DNA from: Acidobacteriota bacterium
Lineage (GTDB): Bacteria > Acidobacteriota > Terriglobia > Acidiferrales > UBA7541
DNA: 64,000 bases
Assembly: GCA_013289585.1 (NCBI GenBank)
Contig: JABCZR010000012.1
Coordinates: forward strand, 89,328 to 153,327
Reading direction: 5' to 3'
The notes beneath the pieces were generated by a model that was not told the DNA's origin, did no database searches, and saw only the letters and a program-made list of their open reading frames with translations. Below are positions 7,618 through 15,540 of this stretch, in pieces; position 1 is the first letter of the stretch, and each line of letters starts with the position of its first letter. Position numbers and translations under genes: made by a program.

Positions 7618-9135
7618 TCAGTCGGAAGCGGCCGAAAACGCGGGGACCTGCGTCACTGGAAGGGTGACGACTTTTTCCGGCCGGGCGATGGGCTTTGCGA
7701 TCAAGGGTATCTGCAGAAATTCTTCCAGCAAGTGCTTGCCGGCGGCGAGGCGGGCGGCGATTTGCACATCATCCACGAGGCCGGGAACGCGGAGAATGAT
7801 GGCCTCGGAGGACTTTTCCGCGCGAAAACCGGCGCCGCTTTCCACTCCGCACTTGCGCATTGCGCGCGCAAAGCGCAGCAACCCCGCGAGCACTTGAACT
7901 TTCTTCTGCCGTTCCGCGGACAGCTTCGAAAAATGACCGCTCTCAGTGCTCGGTTCGGCTCCACGATGGTAGCGCACCGCGGAAGCCAGCAGTTCCCATT
8001 CTTCATTGGTCCAACCCGGAGGAAGCGCCAGACCGAGTAGAAACTTGCTGGCGCTTTTTTGCGGAGACTTGTTGCTGTGTGACTTGGCTACACCGTGCAA
8101 GCGCGCGGCGGCAAGCAAGATGCGGCGAAAAGTTGCATCGCTAAATGCGGATGCCGCGTTTGCCCGCCGGAAGGAGTCAAAGAGCGCGACCGCAATGCGA
8201 GAGATCTGTGAGGTTCGGCGCGGGCGCGGATCGATGGCACGCGCGGTCGCGCGCAGACGGGCCATGGTGGCTGCTTCGACCCGGCCGTTCGTCGGGAGAC
8301 CAGAACGCCATTCGTGCCATAAACTGGTTTTGCCCAAGGTGAGCTGGCGATAGGTTTCAATGCGCTCGTGGTGTTCGCGCCCAATCGTTTCTTCCCAGGC
8401 TTTCCGCGAGTCTTCCGTTTCGACGGAATCGGATTCCTTCACGCTTGCGGCCAAGATATCGAGATCATGGATATCGCCGAGCAGGTCCTGGACGCGTTTG
8501 AGGTTTTCACTCCAGGCTGCGTAATGCTCTGGGAGCAGGGATTCGACGGTGTAACGGAAGCGCTTTACGCCAATGCGAAGCGCGTGCCAAGGCCTGGGCT
8601 TTTCCGTGCGCAGCGCCTTAGTGTGAAGATCCCGGGCGCGTTCGAATCGTTCGAGCGCCAGACATTCGGCGGCAAGACTGCCGACGGGGACGAGACGCGC
8701 GCGCTGGCGAAGTGTTCGCGCGAGGCGGTTCCAGGATTTTTCATCGAACTTGCTCGCAGCGCGGATGGCGGCGGCACGCAACGCAGGTTCGCTGGATTCG
8801 AATGCGGATTGTAGATGACCTCGAACGGCGTCGGTTTCAGGAGCGAGCTTTTTCACCCACTCGTTCATCACCTGCGCATCGCGAAGGGCTCCGAGACTGC
8901 GAAAGAGTTTGCGCCCGAGTTTGCGCATGGCCGGCCAGGCGGGATCGGGGTCTACCTCTTCCATCACGGCGGCCACGGAGCGGCAGCGCCGGATTGCGAC
9001 ACGGAGATCGTGGACGGCATCCGCGTCAGGGGACGAGCGGACATTTTTCAGCTCCACCAGGACGCGGTCCATCCAAAAGGGCAGACCGCGGTGCTCGGCT
9101 TGAGCCCCGGAAGCAAGGGGAGTGACAGTAGCCAT
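7618..9135 (-). CDS. CHAD-domain protein with degenerate Ppx/GppA-type C-terminal domain
   Basis: 505 residues. The CHAD domain spans about 18-275 and shows both conserved histidine-helix motifs: AVHDLRVAIRRCRS (near 40-52) and HALRIGVKRFRYTVE (184-198). CHAD domains are four-helix bundles that bind inorganic polyphosphate through their basic residues. Residues about 308-490 resemble the HD-containing C-terminal half of the neighbouring Ppx protein. Compare AVRYHRGAEPSTESGHFSKL here with ALVRYHNRKSEPAQHHAAYS there. The metal-binding HD is missing (AARLHGVAKSHSN). Probably a polyphosphate-binding, non-hydrolysing protein. Convergent with sixA. Confidence 0.85.
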   Translation of the reverse strand: MATVTPLASGAQAEHRGLPFWMDRVLVELKNVRSSPDADAVHDLRVAIRRCRSVAAVMEEVDPDPAWPAMRKLGRKLFRSLGALRDAQVMNEWVKKLAPETDAVRGHLQSAFESSEPALRAAAIRAASKFDEKSWNRLARTLRQRARLVPVGSLAAECLALERFERARDLHTKALRTEKPRPWHALRIGVKRFRYTVESLLPEHYAAWSENLKRVQDLLGDIHDLDILAASVKESDSVETEDSRKAWEETIGREHHERIETYRQLTLGKTSLWHEWRSGLPTNGRVEAATMARLRATARAIDPRPRRTSQISRIAVALFDSFRRANAASAFSDATFRRILLAAARLHGVAKSHSNKSPQKSASKFLLGLALPPGWTNEEWELLASAVRYHRGAEPSTESGHFSKLSAERQKKVQVLAGLLRFARAMRKCGVESGAGFRAEKSSEAIILRVPGLVDDVQIAARLAAGKHLLEEFLQIPLIAKPIARPEKVVTLPVTQVPAFSAASD

Positions 9136-9286
9136 CTACATCCTCAGAAAACCGTTCGATCGTCTCGTGGGCAAAGACCCCTGTCGAACGGGCCCTACAG
9201 GTTAACGCTTGAGTGCAACCAAGTCCAGTCGGTGGCCTGTTGATATCTTGAGCGGGCGGCGCGGGCGTGCTATTTTGGATTGCTGT

Positions 9287-9374
9287 CCCGGAGTGGCGGA
9301 ACTGGCAGACGCGCTGGACTCAAAATCCAGTGGTACTTAGTACCGTGTGGGTTCGACCCCCTCCTCCGGGACCA
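9287..9374 (+). tRNA. tRNA-Leu (anticodon CAA)
   Basis: An 88-base cloverleaf with encoded CCA. The acceptor arms CCCGGAG and CTCCGGG pair perfectly and are followed by ACCA. The D arm contains GGCGGAACTGGCAGACGC. The anticodon stem CTGGA/TCCAG encloses loop CTCAAAA, giving anticodon CAA (codon UUG). A long variable arm (GGTACTTAGTACC), typical of leucine tRNAs, precedes the T arm with GTTCGAC. Confidence 0.97.
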
Positions 9375-9738
9375 ACAACTGCTGAAAATAACGAGGTCTT
9401 TTGCCGGTACATTTTTTTTTCGCTTGCGCGATAATTCCCTCATCTTGTGGAAACGACGGACCTCCTAGCGCAGAAGCTGCGACCTCCGTGCAGGCCGATG
9501 AAAATTGGGTTTCCGATAAATCTTGATGCGCGATTGAGTTCTGGGGCATAGGGTAATTTTTTCACTGTCTGTCGTAGGAAACGAATCAAAATCCCCGTAC
9601 CGGTACCAATCTAAACTGGTTCTGCAATTCCCCTAAAATCAAAAAAATGTTTGGCTTAGGCAGGTTGGCAGCGCATGTGCTTTCTCCAGAGGCGTTGTAA
9701 ATCCGGTGCGGCCCACACCAACAAGGAGGAATTGTCCG
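9375..9738. other. Intergenic region after tRNA-Leu, no gene recognised
   Basis: About 360 bases of lower-GC sequence with no convincing reading frame. The segment near 9650-9720 (GGCAGCGCATGTGC ... CACACCA) looks faintly like tRNA debris but does not fold into a complete cloverleaf. The region probably holds the tRNA terminator and an upstream signal for the small gene at 9739. Confidence 0.4.
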
Positions 9739-9888
9739 ATGTCACGTGGACACAGATATTTTTCTTCAATTTTGTTCTCGTGCCGCACACCCGCTAAACA
9801 CTACGGGCGAGAGTTCAAGAGGCGAAACTCCGATGAGCAAAAGGAATATTGGACCTGGCGGCACAATCATCCCGACGACAAGCGGTAA
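9739..9888 (+). CDS. Possible small protein (49 residues), function unknown
   Basis: A short frame starting ATG at 9739, preceded by a perfect AAGGAGG ribosome binding site 8 bases upstream. The product (MSRGHRYFSSILFSC...) is basic and aromatic, ending WTWRHNHPDDKR, with no recognised domain. The strong Shine-Dalgarno is the main support; codon use and homology could not be tested. It may be a real small protein or a fossil. Confidence 0.35.
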   Translation: MSRGHRYFSSILFSCRTPAKHYGREFKRRNSDEQKEYWTWRHNHPDDKR

Positions 9889-10065
9889 GAACCACGTGGC
9901 AAGCTAATCCAGCCCAGCCCCACGCATTAAAGAGTCTGAAGGCCCGCCCATGAGCCCATTTTGCAAAACCATCTTTCCCCTTCGAGGCGAATCCACTCGC
10001 GAGTCGAGGCACGAGGAAGCGTGTACGTCTAATGGCGTTCCGCGGGTGAAGAAGATATTGCGCCG

Positions 10066-10302
10066 GTGCGCAATCTAAGCATGGGTGGTTTGTTCATCGA
10101 AACGCATGCACCCAAAACGCCGGGAGTATCGGCAAAGCTTCATTTCCTGGTCCAAGAAGGCCAGATAAGGGTTGACGCGGTTGTGCGGCATACGAATCCC
10201 GGCCGTGGTTTAGGACTAAGATTCACGGCCGTACACAATGATGACCGCCAGCGTCTGGCGGAATTGATGAGACGGCTTAGGCGTTCGTATTTATCCGGTT
10301 GA
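10066..10302 (+). CDS. PilZ-domain protein, N-terminus apparently lost or frameshifted
   Basis: The 78-residue product contains most of a PilZ fold: VRNLSMGGLFIETHAP, the D/NxSxxG-type c-di-GMP binding motif, then VSAKLHFLVQEGQIRVDAVVRHTNPGRGLGLRF. A full PilZ also needs an upstream RxxxR motif. In this frame a stop lies at 10030-10032. An adjacent frame just upstream reads GTRKRVRLMAFRG before its own stop, close to what the missing motif would look like. A single-base frameshift near 10045 (mutation or sequencing error) would join them. GTG 10066 is only the first usable start. Confidence 0.55.
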   Translation: MRNLSMGGLFIETHAPKTPGVSAKLHFLVQEGQIRVDAVVRHTNPGRGLGLRFTAVHNDDRQRLAELMRRLRRSYLSG

Positions 10303-10431
10303 CTTCCAGACCCAATTCTTCATTTTTCCCGTTGCGTCCAATGATTCCTTGCCGGCGCTAAATCCCGGTGTCAAAAACGGGCGAGAGGGGTATAAACTGG
10401 TGTGGTTTTTGTGGGCAAAGGGTATTTGCAG

Positions 10432-10683
10432 ATGAAACGGATTGCTGTTTTCACGCTGCTGGCCGCCTTGAGTCTTGCGTGGTCGACACCGGCCACGGCT
10501 CAGCGCCTTGACATGGAACAAAGTGCGCGCAAGTCACAGAAGGATGCCAAGAAGCAACAAAAGATGTACAAGAAGGCGGACAAGAATCAGCAGAAAGCAA
10601 TCAAGAAATACCAGAAGTCGCAAGAAAAGGCGCAACGGAAAGCGAACAAGCAGGCGAGTCAACGCGCCAAGCACACGGTATAA
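10432..10683 (+). CDS. Small secreted Lys/Gln-rich protein
   Basis: 83 residues. A clear signal peptide (MKRIAVFTLLAALSLAWSTPATA) should be cut after ATA-QR. The mature 60 residues are almost entirely Lys, Gln, Ala, Asn and Ser (KKQQKMYKKADKNQQKAIKK) with no hydrophobic core beyond spaced Tyr/Met/Ile, so an extended basic helix is likely. ATG 10432 is chosen because the signal peptide starts there; the in-frame GTG upstream adds nothing. No family is recognised. A basic exported helix could bind nucleic acid, polyphosphate or lipopolysaccharide, but this is speculation. Confidence 0.6.
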   Translation: MKRIAVFTLLAALSLAWSTPATAQRLDMEQSARKSQKDAKKQQKMYKKADKNQQKAIKKYQKSQEKAQRKANKQASQRAKHTV

Positions 10684-10838
10684 ATCGGGATTCTTCCGGG
10701 TGCAATTCAAACGGCTGCGCCAACACCTCCATGCCGGCGTCCCGCAACACTCCACCACGAAATAATAGAGACGAAGCGTATTGAATCGGTTTAAGATTGG
10801 GTTCGCGAGAGTTATTCAATTTATCAGTGTGAGGGAAC

Positions 10839-13514
10839 ATGCTCCGTTTCAAGTCCGTATTTGTGCCGGCAACACTTGCCGCGGTCTCTTTTATCGCGCC
10901 TGCAGCCAGAGCTGGCGCCGCCGATAACGCGCTGAACTCTACGCTGAATCTGAACGAGGGCTGGCAGATTCAATCGTCTTGCGACGCGAAGGCCGCGGGG
11001 GAGCAAGTCTCGATGGCGGGGTTCGCGGCGACCGGATGGCACAAGACGACGGTGCCGAATACGGTGGTCGGCACATTGGTTGACGACAAGACTTATCCTG
11101 ACCCGATGTTTGGACTGAATCTGAAAAAACTTCCGGGGATGGATCACCCGGATAAGACGTTTTTTGCGAATCAGGATATGCCGGAGGGGAGCCCGTTTCG
11201 GTGCTCGTGGTGGTGGCGGACGGAATTCACGCTGCGGCCGCCATCTACAGGGAATCATTTCTGGCTGCATTTTCCGGGCATCAATTACCGCGCGAACGTG
11301 TGGGTGAACGGCAAGAAAATCGCGGATGCCAAGGAAGTCGCCGGGACATTTCGGACTTTTGAGTTTGATGTGACTTCCGCGCTCAATTTGAACGGACCAA
11401 ATGCGGTGGCGCTGGAGATCTTCGCGCCGGAAAAAAATGATCTGGGGATTACCTGGGTCGATTGGAATCCCACGCCTCCGGACAAGGACATGGGAATCTG
11501 GAAAGAGGTCACGCTGACGTCGAATGGCGCGGTGGCGCTGCGGAATGCTTTCGCCAGGTCCAAGCTCGACGCGAATTACAAAAGCGCGGAGTTGACACTG
11601 AGCGCGGACGCTCACAATCAGGCGGAAAAGCCGGTCAAAGGCGTGTTGGTGGCGGAAGTGGACGGCCAGACCTTGAAACAAACTGTGGAACTGGCGGCGG
11701 GCGAGACGAAGACGGTACGCTTCGAGGCAACGCAGTTTCCGAGCTTGAAGCTGGCCAGCCCAAAGCTCTGGTTGCCTTACACCATCGGAACGCCGAATTT
11801 GTACACTGCCGCTTTCCATTTCGAAGTGGATGGCGGGGCAAATGCTTCCGACCGGGCGGAGGTGACGTTTGGCATTCGCGAGGTAACTTCGGAGCTCACC
11901 GACAAGGGCCACCGCCTATTCAAAATCAATGGTCGTCCGATTCTGATTCGGGGCGCGGCATGGGCCCCAGACATGTTCCTTCGTCCGATGTCCCAGAAAC
12001 TTCAGGCGGACCTGGCTTATGTGCGCGACATGGGGATGAACACGATTCGCCTTGAAGGTCGCATCGATCGCGATGAATTGTTTGATACGGCGGACAAACT
12101 CGGCATTCTGGTGATGCCGGGGTGGACCTGCTGCGACGCTTGGGAAAAGTGGAAGCGCTGGACACCGGAGACCTATGCCATTGCCAAAGCATCCATGAGG
12201 GACCAGGCGCGACGCCTGCGCAATCATGCCAGCGTGTTCGTGTGGCTCTATGGCAGCGATAATCCTCCGCCCGCCGACGTGGAGCAGATGTACCTGGACG
12301 TTCTGAAGGAGACCGAGTGGCCGAATCCCGCGGTATCCTCAGCGAGTGAACAGAAAACTAAAGTGACCGGCGTCTCTGGCGTAAAAATGACGGGGCCGTA
12401 TGAATACGTGCCGCCGGTCTACTGGCTGTCCGATACCAAAGCGGGCGGCGCGTACGGTTACAACACGGAGACCAGCCCTGGCCCAGCCATTCCGCCGCGA
12501 GAGTCACTGGAAAAATTTATTCCCAAAGATCATCTCTGGCCGATTGATGAGTACTGGAATTTCCACGCGGGGAAGGAGCGATTCACCACGGTGAATGTCT
12601 TCACCGACGGTCTGACGCGGCGCTATGGCGCGGCGACTTCGCTCGACGACTATGAACGCAAGGCGCAGGCCATGACTTATGACGGCCAGCGCGCCATGTT
12701 CGAGGCATACGGCAGAAATAAATACACTGCGACGGGAGTGATTCAGTGGATGCTCAACAACTCGTGGCCGTCGCTCATCTGGCATCTGTATGATTATTAT
12801 CTGGTGCCCGCGGGAGGCTACTTCGGCACGAAAAAAGCTTGCGAGCCGGTTCACGTGCAGTATTCCTACGACGACAACACCGTCGGGGTGGTCAACAGCA
12901 CCTACGAATCGTTCAACGGGATGAAAGTCAGCGCGAAGATTTACAACATCGATGCCAAGGAAAAAGCATCACAGGACGCGACGCTGGATATCGGTCCGGA
13001 CAGCAGCACCAAAGCACTCGATTTGCCAAAGGTAGACGGGCTTTCGACGACGTACTTTCTCCGCTTGCAGCTGCATGATTCCGCGGGGAAGCTGGTGAGC
13101 GACAACTTCTACTGGCTTTCCACGAAGCTCGATACGCTGGATTGGGCGAAGAAAAAAGATACGGTTTACACGCCACAAAAAGATTTCGCGGATCTAAGCG
13201 GGCTGAACTCCTTGCCCCAGGTGACACTCTCCAGCAGCGTGGTCACAAGCAGCGCGGCTGGAAGGGATGCCGTCACGGTCACGGTAAAAAATCCCAGCAG
13301 CAGCGTCGCGTTTATGACGCATTTGCGTCTGACGCGCGGGCAGGGTGGCGATGATGTAGTGCCCATCTTCTGGGGCGAAAACTATTTTTCACTGCTTCCG
13401 GGAGAGGAACGTCGAGTAACCGGAACTTACGCTTCGTCGGTCCTTGAGGGTAAACCAGCCGTCCTTCTGGTGGATGGGTACAACGTCGTGCCCGGTTCTT
13501 TACCGGCGAAATAG
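10839..13514 (+). CDS. Glycoside hydrolase family 2, exo-beta-D-glucosaminidase-like
   Basis: 891-residue exported glycosidase. A signal peptide (MLRFKSVFVPATLAAVSFIAPAARA) precedes the GH2 sugar-binding jelly roll (about 35-215, with FRCSWWWRTEF and FWLHFPGINYRANVWVNG). An Ig-like domain, the TIM barrel (about 350-650) and C-terminal beta domains follow. Probable catalytic residues are Asp474 in WLYGSDNPPP (acid/base) and Glu544 in YNTETSPGP (nucleophile). The Asp acid/base is characteristic of the CsxA exo-chitosanase subgroup rather than beta-galactosidases. It likely releases glucosamine or mannose-type sugars from oligosaccharides in the periplasm or outside the cell. Its 3' end converges with a winged-helix/TPR regulator gene. 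Confidence 0.88.
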   Translation: MLRFKSVFVPATLAAVSFIAPAARAGAADNALNSTLNLNEGWQIQSSCDAKAAGEQVSMAGFAATGWHKTTVPNTVVGTLVDDKTYPDPMFGLNLKKLPGMDHPDKTFFANQDMPEGSPFRCSWWWRTEFTLRPPSTGNHFWLHFPGINYRANVWVNGKKIADAKEVAGTFRTFEFDVTSALNLNGPNAVALEIFAPEKNDLGITWVDWNPTPPDKDMGIWKEVTLTSNGAVALRNAFARSKLDANYKSAELTLSADAHNQAEKPVKGVLVAEVDGQTLKQTVELAAGETKTVRFEATQFPSLKLASPKLWLPYTIGTPNLYTAAFHFEVDGGANASDRAEVTFGIREVTSELTDKGHRLFKINGRPILIRGAAWAPDMFLRPMSQKLQADLAYVRDMGMNTIRLEGRIDRDELFDTADKLGILVMPGWTCCDAWEKWKRWTPETYAIAKASMRDQARRLRNHASVFVWLYGSDNPPPADVEQMYLDVLKETEWPNPAVSSASEQKTKVTGVSGVKMTGPYEYVPPVYWLSDTKAGGAYGYNTETSPGPAIPPRESLEKFIPKDHLWPIDEYWNFHAGKERFTTVNVFTDGLTRRYGAATSLDDYERKAQAMTYDGQRAMFEAYGRNKYTATGVIQWMLNNSWPSLIWHLYDYYLVPAGGYFGTKKACEPVHVQYSYDDNTVGVVNSTYESFNGMKVSAKIYNIDAKEKASQDATLDIGPDSSTKALDLPKVDGLSTTYFLRLQLHDSAGKLVSDNFYWLSTKLDTLDWAKKKDTVYTPQKDFADLSGLNSLPQVTLSSSVVTSSAAGRDAVTVTVKNPSSSVAFMTHLRLTRGQGGDDVVPIFWGENYFSLLPGEERRVTGTYASSVLEGKPAVLLVDGYNVVPGSLPAK

Positions 13515-13559
13515 CCGCCCGTCAATCCAAAGGGAGCAGCGGGGCAGCGCTGACATCCC

Positions 13560-15311
13560 TTAAACGGCCACAGCAAGCGATGTGGGCACGGCGGCGAAGC
13601 CGGCGCGCTTGAGAAATTCCTGAAAGCGCGGAACCCGCCGAATGGGGTCATAGACGGGATCCGTTTTCAGGAAAACGTTCCAGTAGGAGCGTTCCTCGAG
13701 GCCTTTGCCAAGCCATTCGAGCGCCTGGTCAATCTCCCCAAGACCGAGATGGACGCGCGCAATCATCGGCGCGGCGATGTAAGAGCCGTCGCGATTCTGC
13801 TTCAACTGATCCAGAATCCGACGCCCTTCGGAAGTTCTGCCTGAGAGCGCGTAGGCGTGCGCAAGGGCCGGCAGGCCTTCGCCGCTGCCGGAGAACTGTA
13901 TCGCCTTTTCGAACGCCGCAATCGCTTCCTCGTAACTCTCGATTTGAACGTACGCGCGGCCAAGATTAAAAAGGGCGGGAGAAAATCGCGGCTCCTGTTC
14001 CAGGAGGGCGAGCAAGTGCCGGATCGCGCGGTCATATTCCCGCCCATAGAAAAATGGATCCGCGGCGTTCATATTCAGCATCAACGAGAGCGGGTCGAGT
14101 TCGCGTGCGCGTTTCAGCTCCGCATGCGCTTCTTGCAGGCGTCCCATGGCCGTCAGGTAGCAGGCATACCACTGGCGGGCGGGAGCATAGCTGGGATTCA
14201 GCTCGATGGAGCGGAGGAAAGCTGCTTCGGCGGCCTGCCAATCCCACTCGTACCAGAATTTGACCAGACCTATCGAAGCATGTGGTTCGCTGAGAGTAGG
14301 ATCGATCTCAATGGCGCGCGCAGCCGCCGCTCCCGCGCGAACTCCTGCTTCCTTTGCCGAAAGAGCTCCAAACCAGGATAGCAGGCTGGAGCAGTCCGCG
14401 ATGCCGGACAAGGAACGCGCGCATCTGGGCTCGATGCGCAGCGCCGATTCGAACGAAACAAGAGCCTTCTGCAGGCTTTCCACGGATCGCTGGCCAAAAT
14501 AGAATCGTCCGCGAAGATAGAACTCGTGAGCACTCGGATCGAAGGCCAGGGAATCCGCCGATTCGCCAGGGAGTAATTCGAAAGCCAGCGCTTTCCCGAC
14601 TTGCCGCGCCACGTCCGCCTGCATGCCAAGGACATCGCGCAAATCGCGGTCGTAAGTAGCAGACCACAGGTGAGCCTGATCCTGCGTCTCGATCAGCTGC
14701 GCTGTAATTCGAACGCGCCGGCCCTCCCGGCGCACGCTGCCTTCGAGGACGTAGTCTACTTGCAATTCATCCGCGATCTGGGCGATGGATTTTTTCGTGT
14801 CCTTGAACTGGTTGGAAGACGTGCGGGCAATGACGCCTAGCCGCTTGGGATTCAGCTGTCCCAGGTGTGCAATCATTTCCTCGGTGAGTCCGTCTGCGAA
14901 ATACTCCTGCTCGGGAATGCCGCTCAAATTCTCCAAAGGGAGAACTGCAAGCATCTTTTTCCCGCCGCGCGAACTGGCGCGGCTGGGCTTGATGACCGGT
15001 GCGATGAAACGGTAGCCCACTCTCGGCACGGTTTCCACGAAGCGTGGACTTTGCGCGGAGTCCCCCAGCAATTCTCGGAGTTTGTTGATGGCGGTGTTCA
15101 GGCTGTGCTCATAGCCAACATGGGTGTCTGGCCAGAGCCGTTCCCGAAGTAACTTGCGTGTAACAACCTGGCCCGCATGATCAAGGAGCATTTCCAGAAT
15201 CTGGAAGGGCTTTTCCTCCATACGCATGCGCATGCCATTTTTTCGCAATTCCCGGGATTGCAGGTCAACTTCAAAGGTGCCGAAATGCACTGTGGTTTCC
15301 ACCTGGTTCAT
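13560..15311 (-). CDS. Winged-helix transcriptional regulator with TPR repeats (CadC/OmpR-type DNA-binding domain)
   Basis: 583 residues. ATG 15311 is preceded by AGGGAGCTCGGAA, a good ribosome binding site; the upstream in-frame ATG adds a nonconserved extension. Residues about 5-105 are an OmpR-type winged helix (FGTFEVDLQSRELRKNG, EMLLDHAGQVVTRKLLRERLW, ETVPRVGYRFIAPV). A linker and an adenylate-cyclase-associated type domain (LAVLPLENLSG...QEYFADGLTEEM) follow, then TPR units (AFLRSIELNPSYAPARQWYA, AIAAFEKAIQFSG). No membrane helix is evident, so it is likely cytoplasmic. This architecture is abundant in Acidobacteria. Targets unknown. Confidence 0.85.
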   Translation of the reverse strand: MNQVETTVHFGTFEVDLQSRELRKNGMRMRMEEKPFQILEMLLDHAGQVVTRKLLRERLWPDTHVGYEHSLNTAINKLRELLGDSAQSPRFVETVPRVGYRFIAPVIKPSRASSRGGKKMLAVLPLENLSGIPEQEYFADGLTEEMIAHLGQLNPKRLGVIARTSSNQFKDTKKSIAQIADELQVDYVLEGSVRREGRRVRITAQLIETQDQAHLWSATYDRDLRDVLGMQADVARQVGKALAFELLPGESADSLAFDPSAHEFYLRGRFYFGQRSVESLQKALVSFESALRIEPRCARSLSGIADCSSLLSWFGALSAKEAGVRAGAAAARAIEIDPTLSEPHASIGLVKFWYEWDWQAAEAAFLRSIELNPSYAPARQWYACYLTAMGRLQEAHAELKRARELDPLSLMLNMNAADPFFYGREYDRAIRHLLALLEQEPRFSPALFNLGRAYVQIESYEEAIAAFEKAIQFSGSGEGLPALAHAYALSGRTSEGRRILDQLKQNRDGSYIAAPMIARVHLGLGEIDQALEWLGKGLEERSYWNVFLKTDPVYDPIRRVPRFQEFLKRAGFAAVPTSLAVAV

Positions 15312-15540
15312 TTCCGAGCTCCCTAGGGCTTTCCGCCAGGGTTCATGAGCCACCCACCGGCGAGATCTGTTTAGACGTGATGTTTCTCCGTAAGTCTTTT
15401 CGGCTGAAAGCGCCATCCCTTGATAAAGACTTGTTCCACCGATGATTTATTCCCCTCTCATTTGCACCATCTAACCCCCCAGAACAATTAGGCATACGTC
15501 ATAACGGCTGCCTTAACTTAAACAGGAGCAATCGCCAATT

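Noticed and set aside
9650..9722. tRNA-like debris after tRNA-Leu
   Set aside because: It ends in CACACCA and has a GCAGCGCATGTGC stretch, but acceptor, anticodon and T arms do not pair into a cloverleaf.
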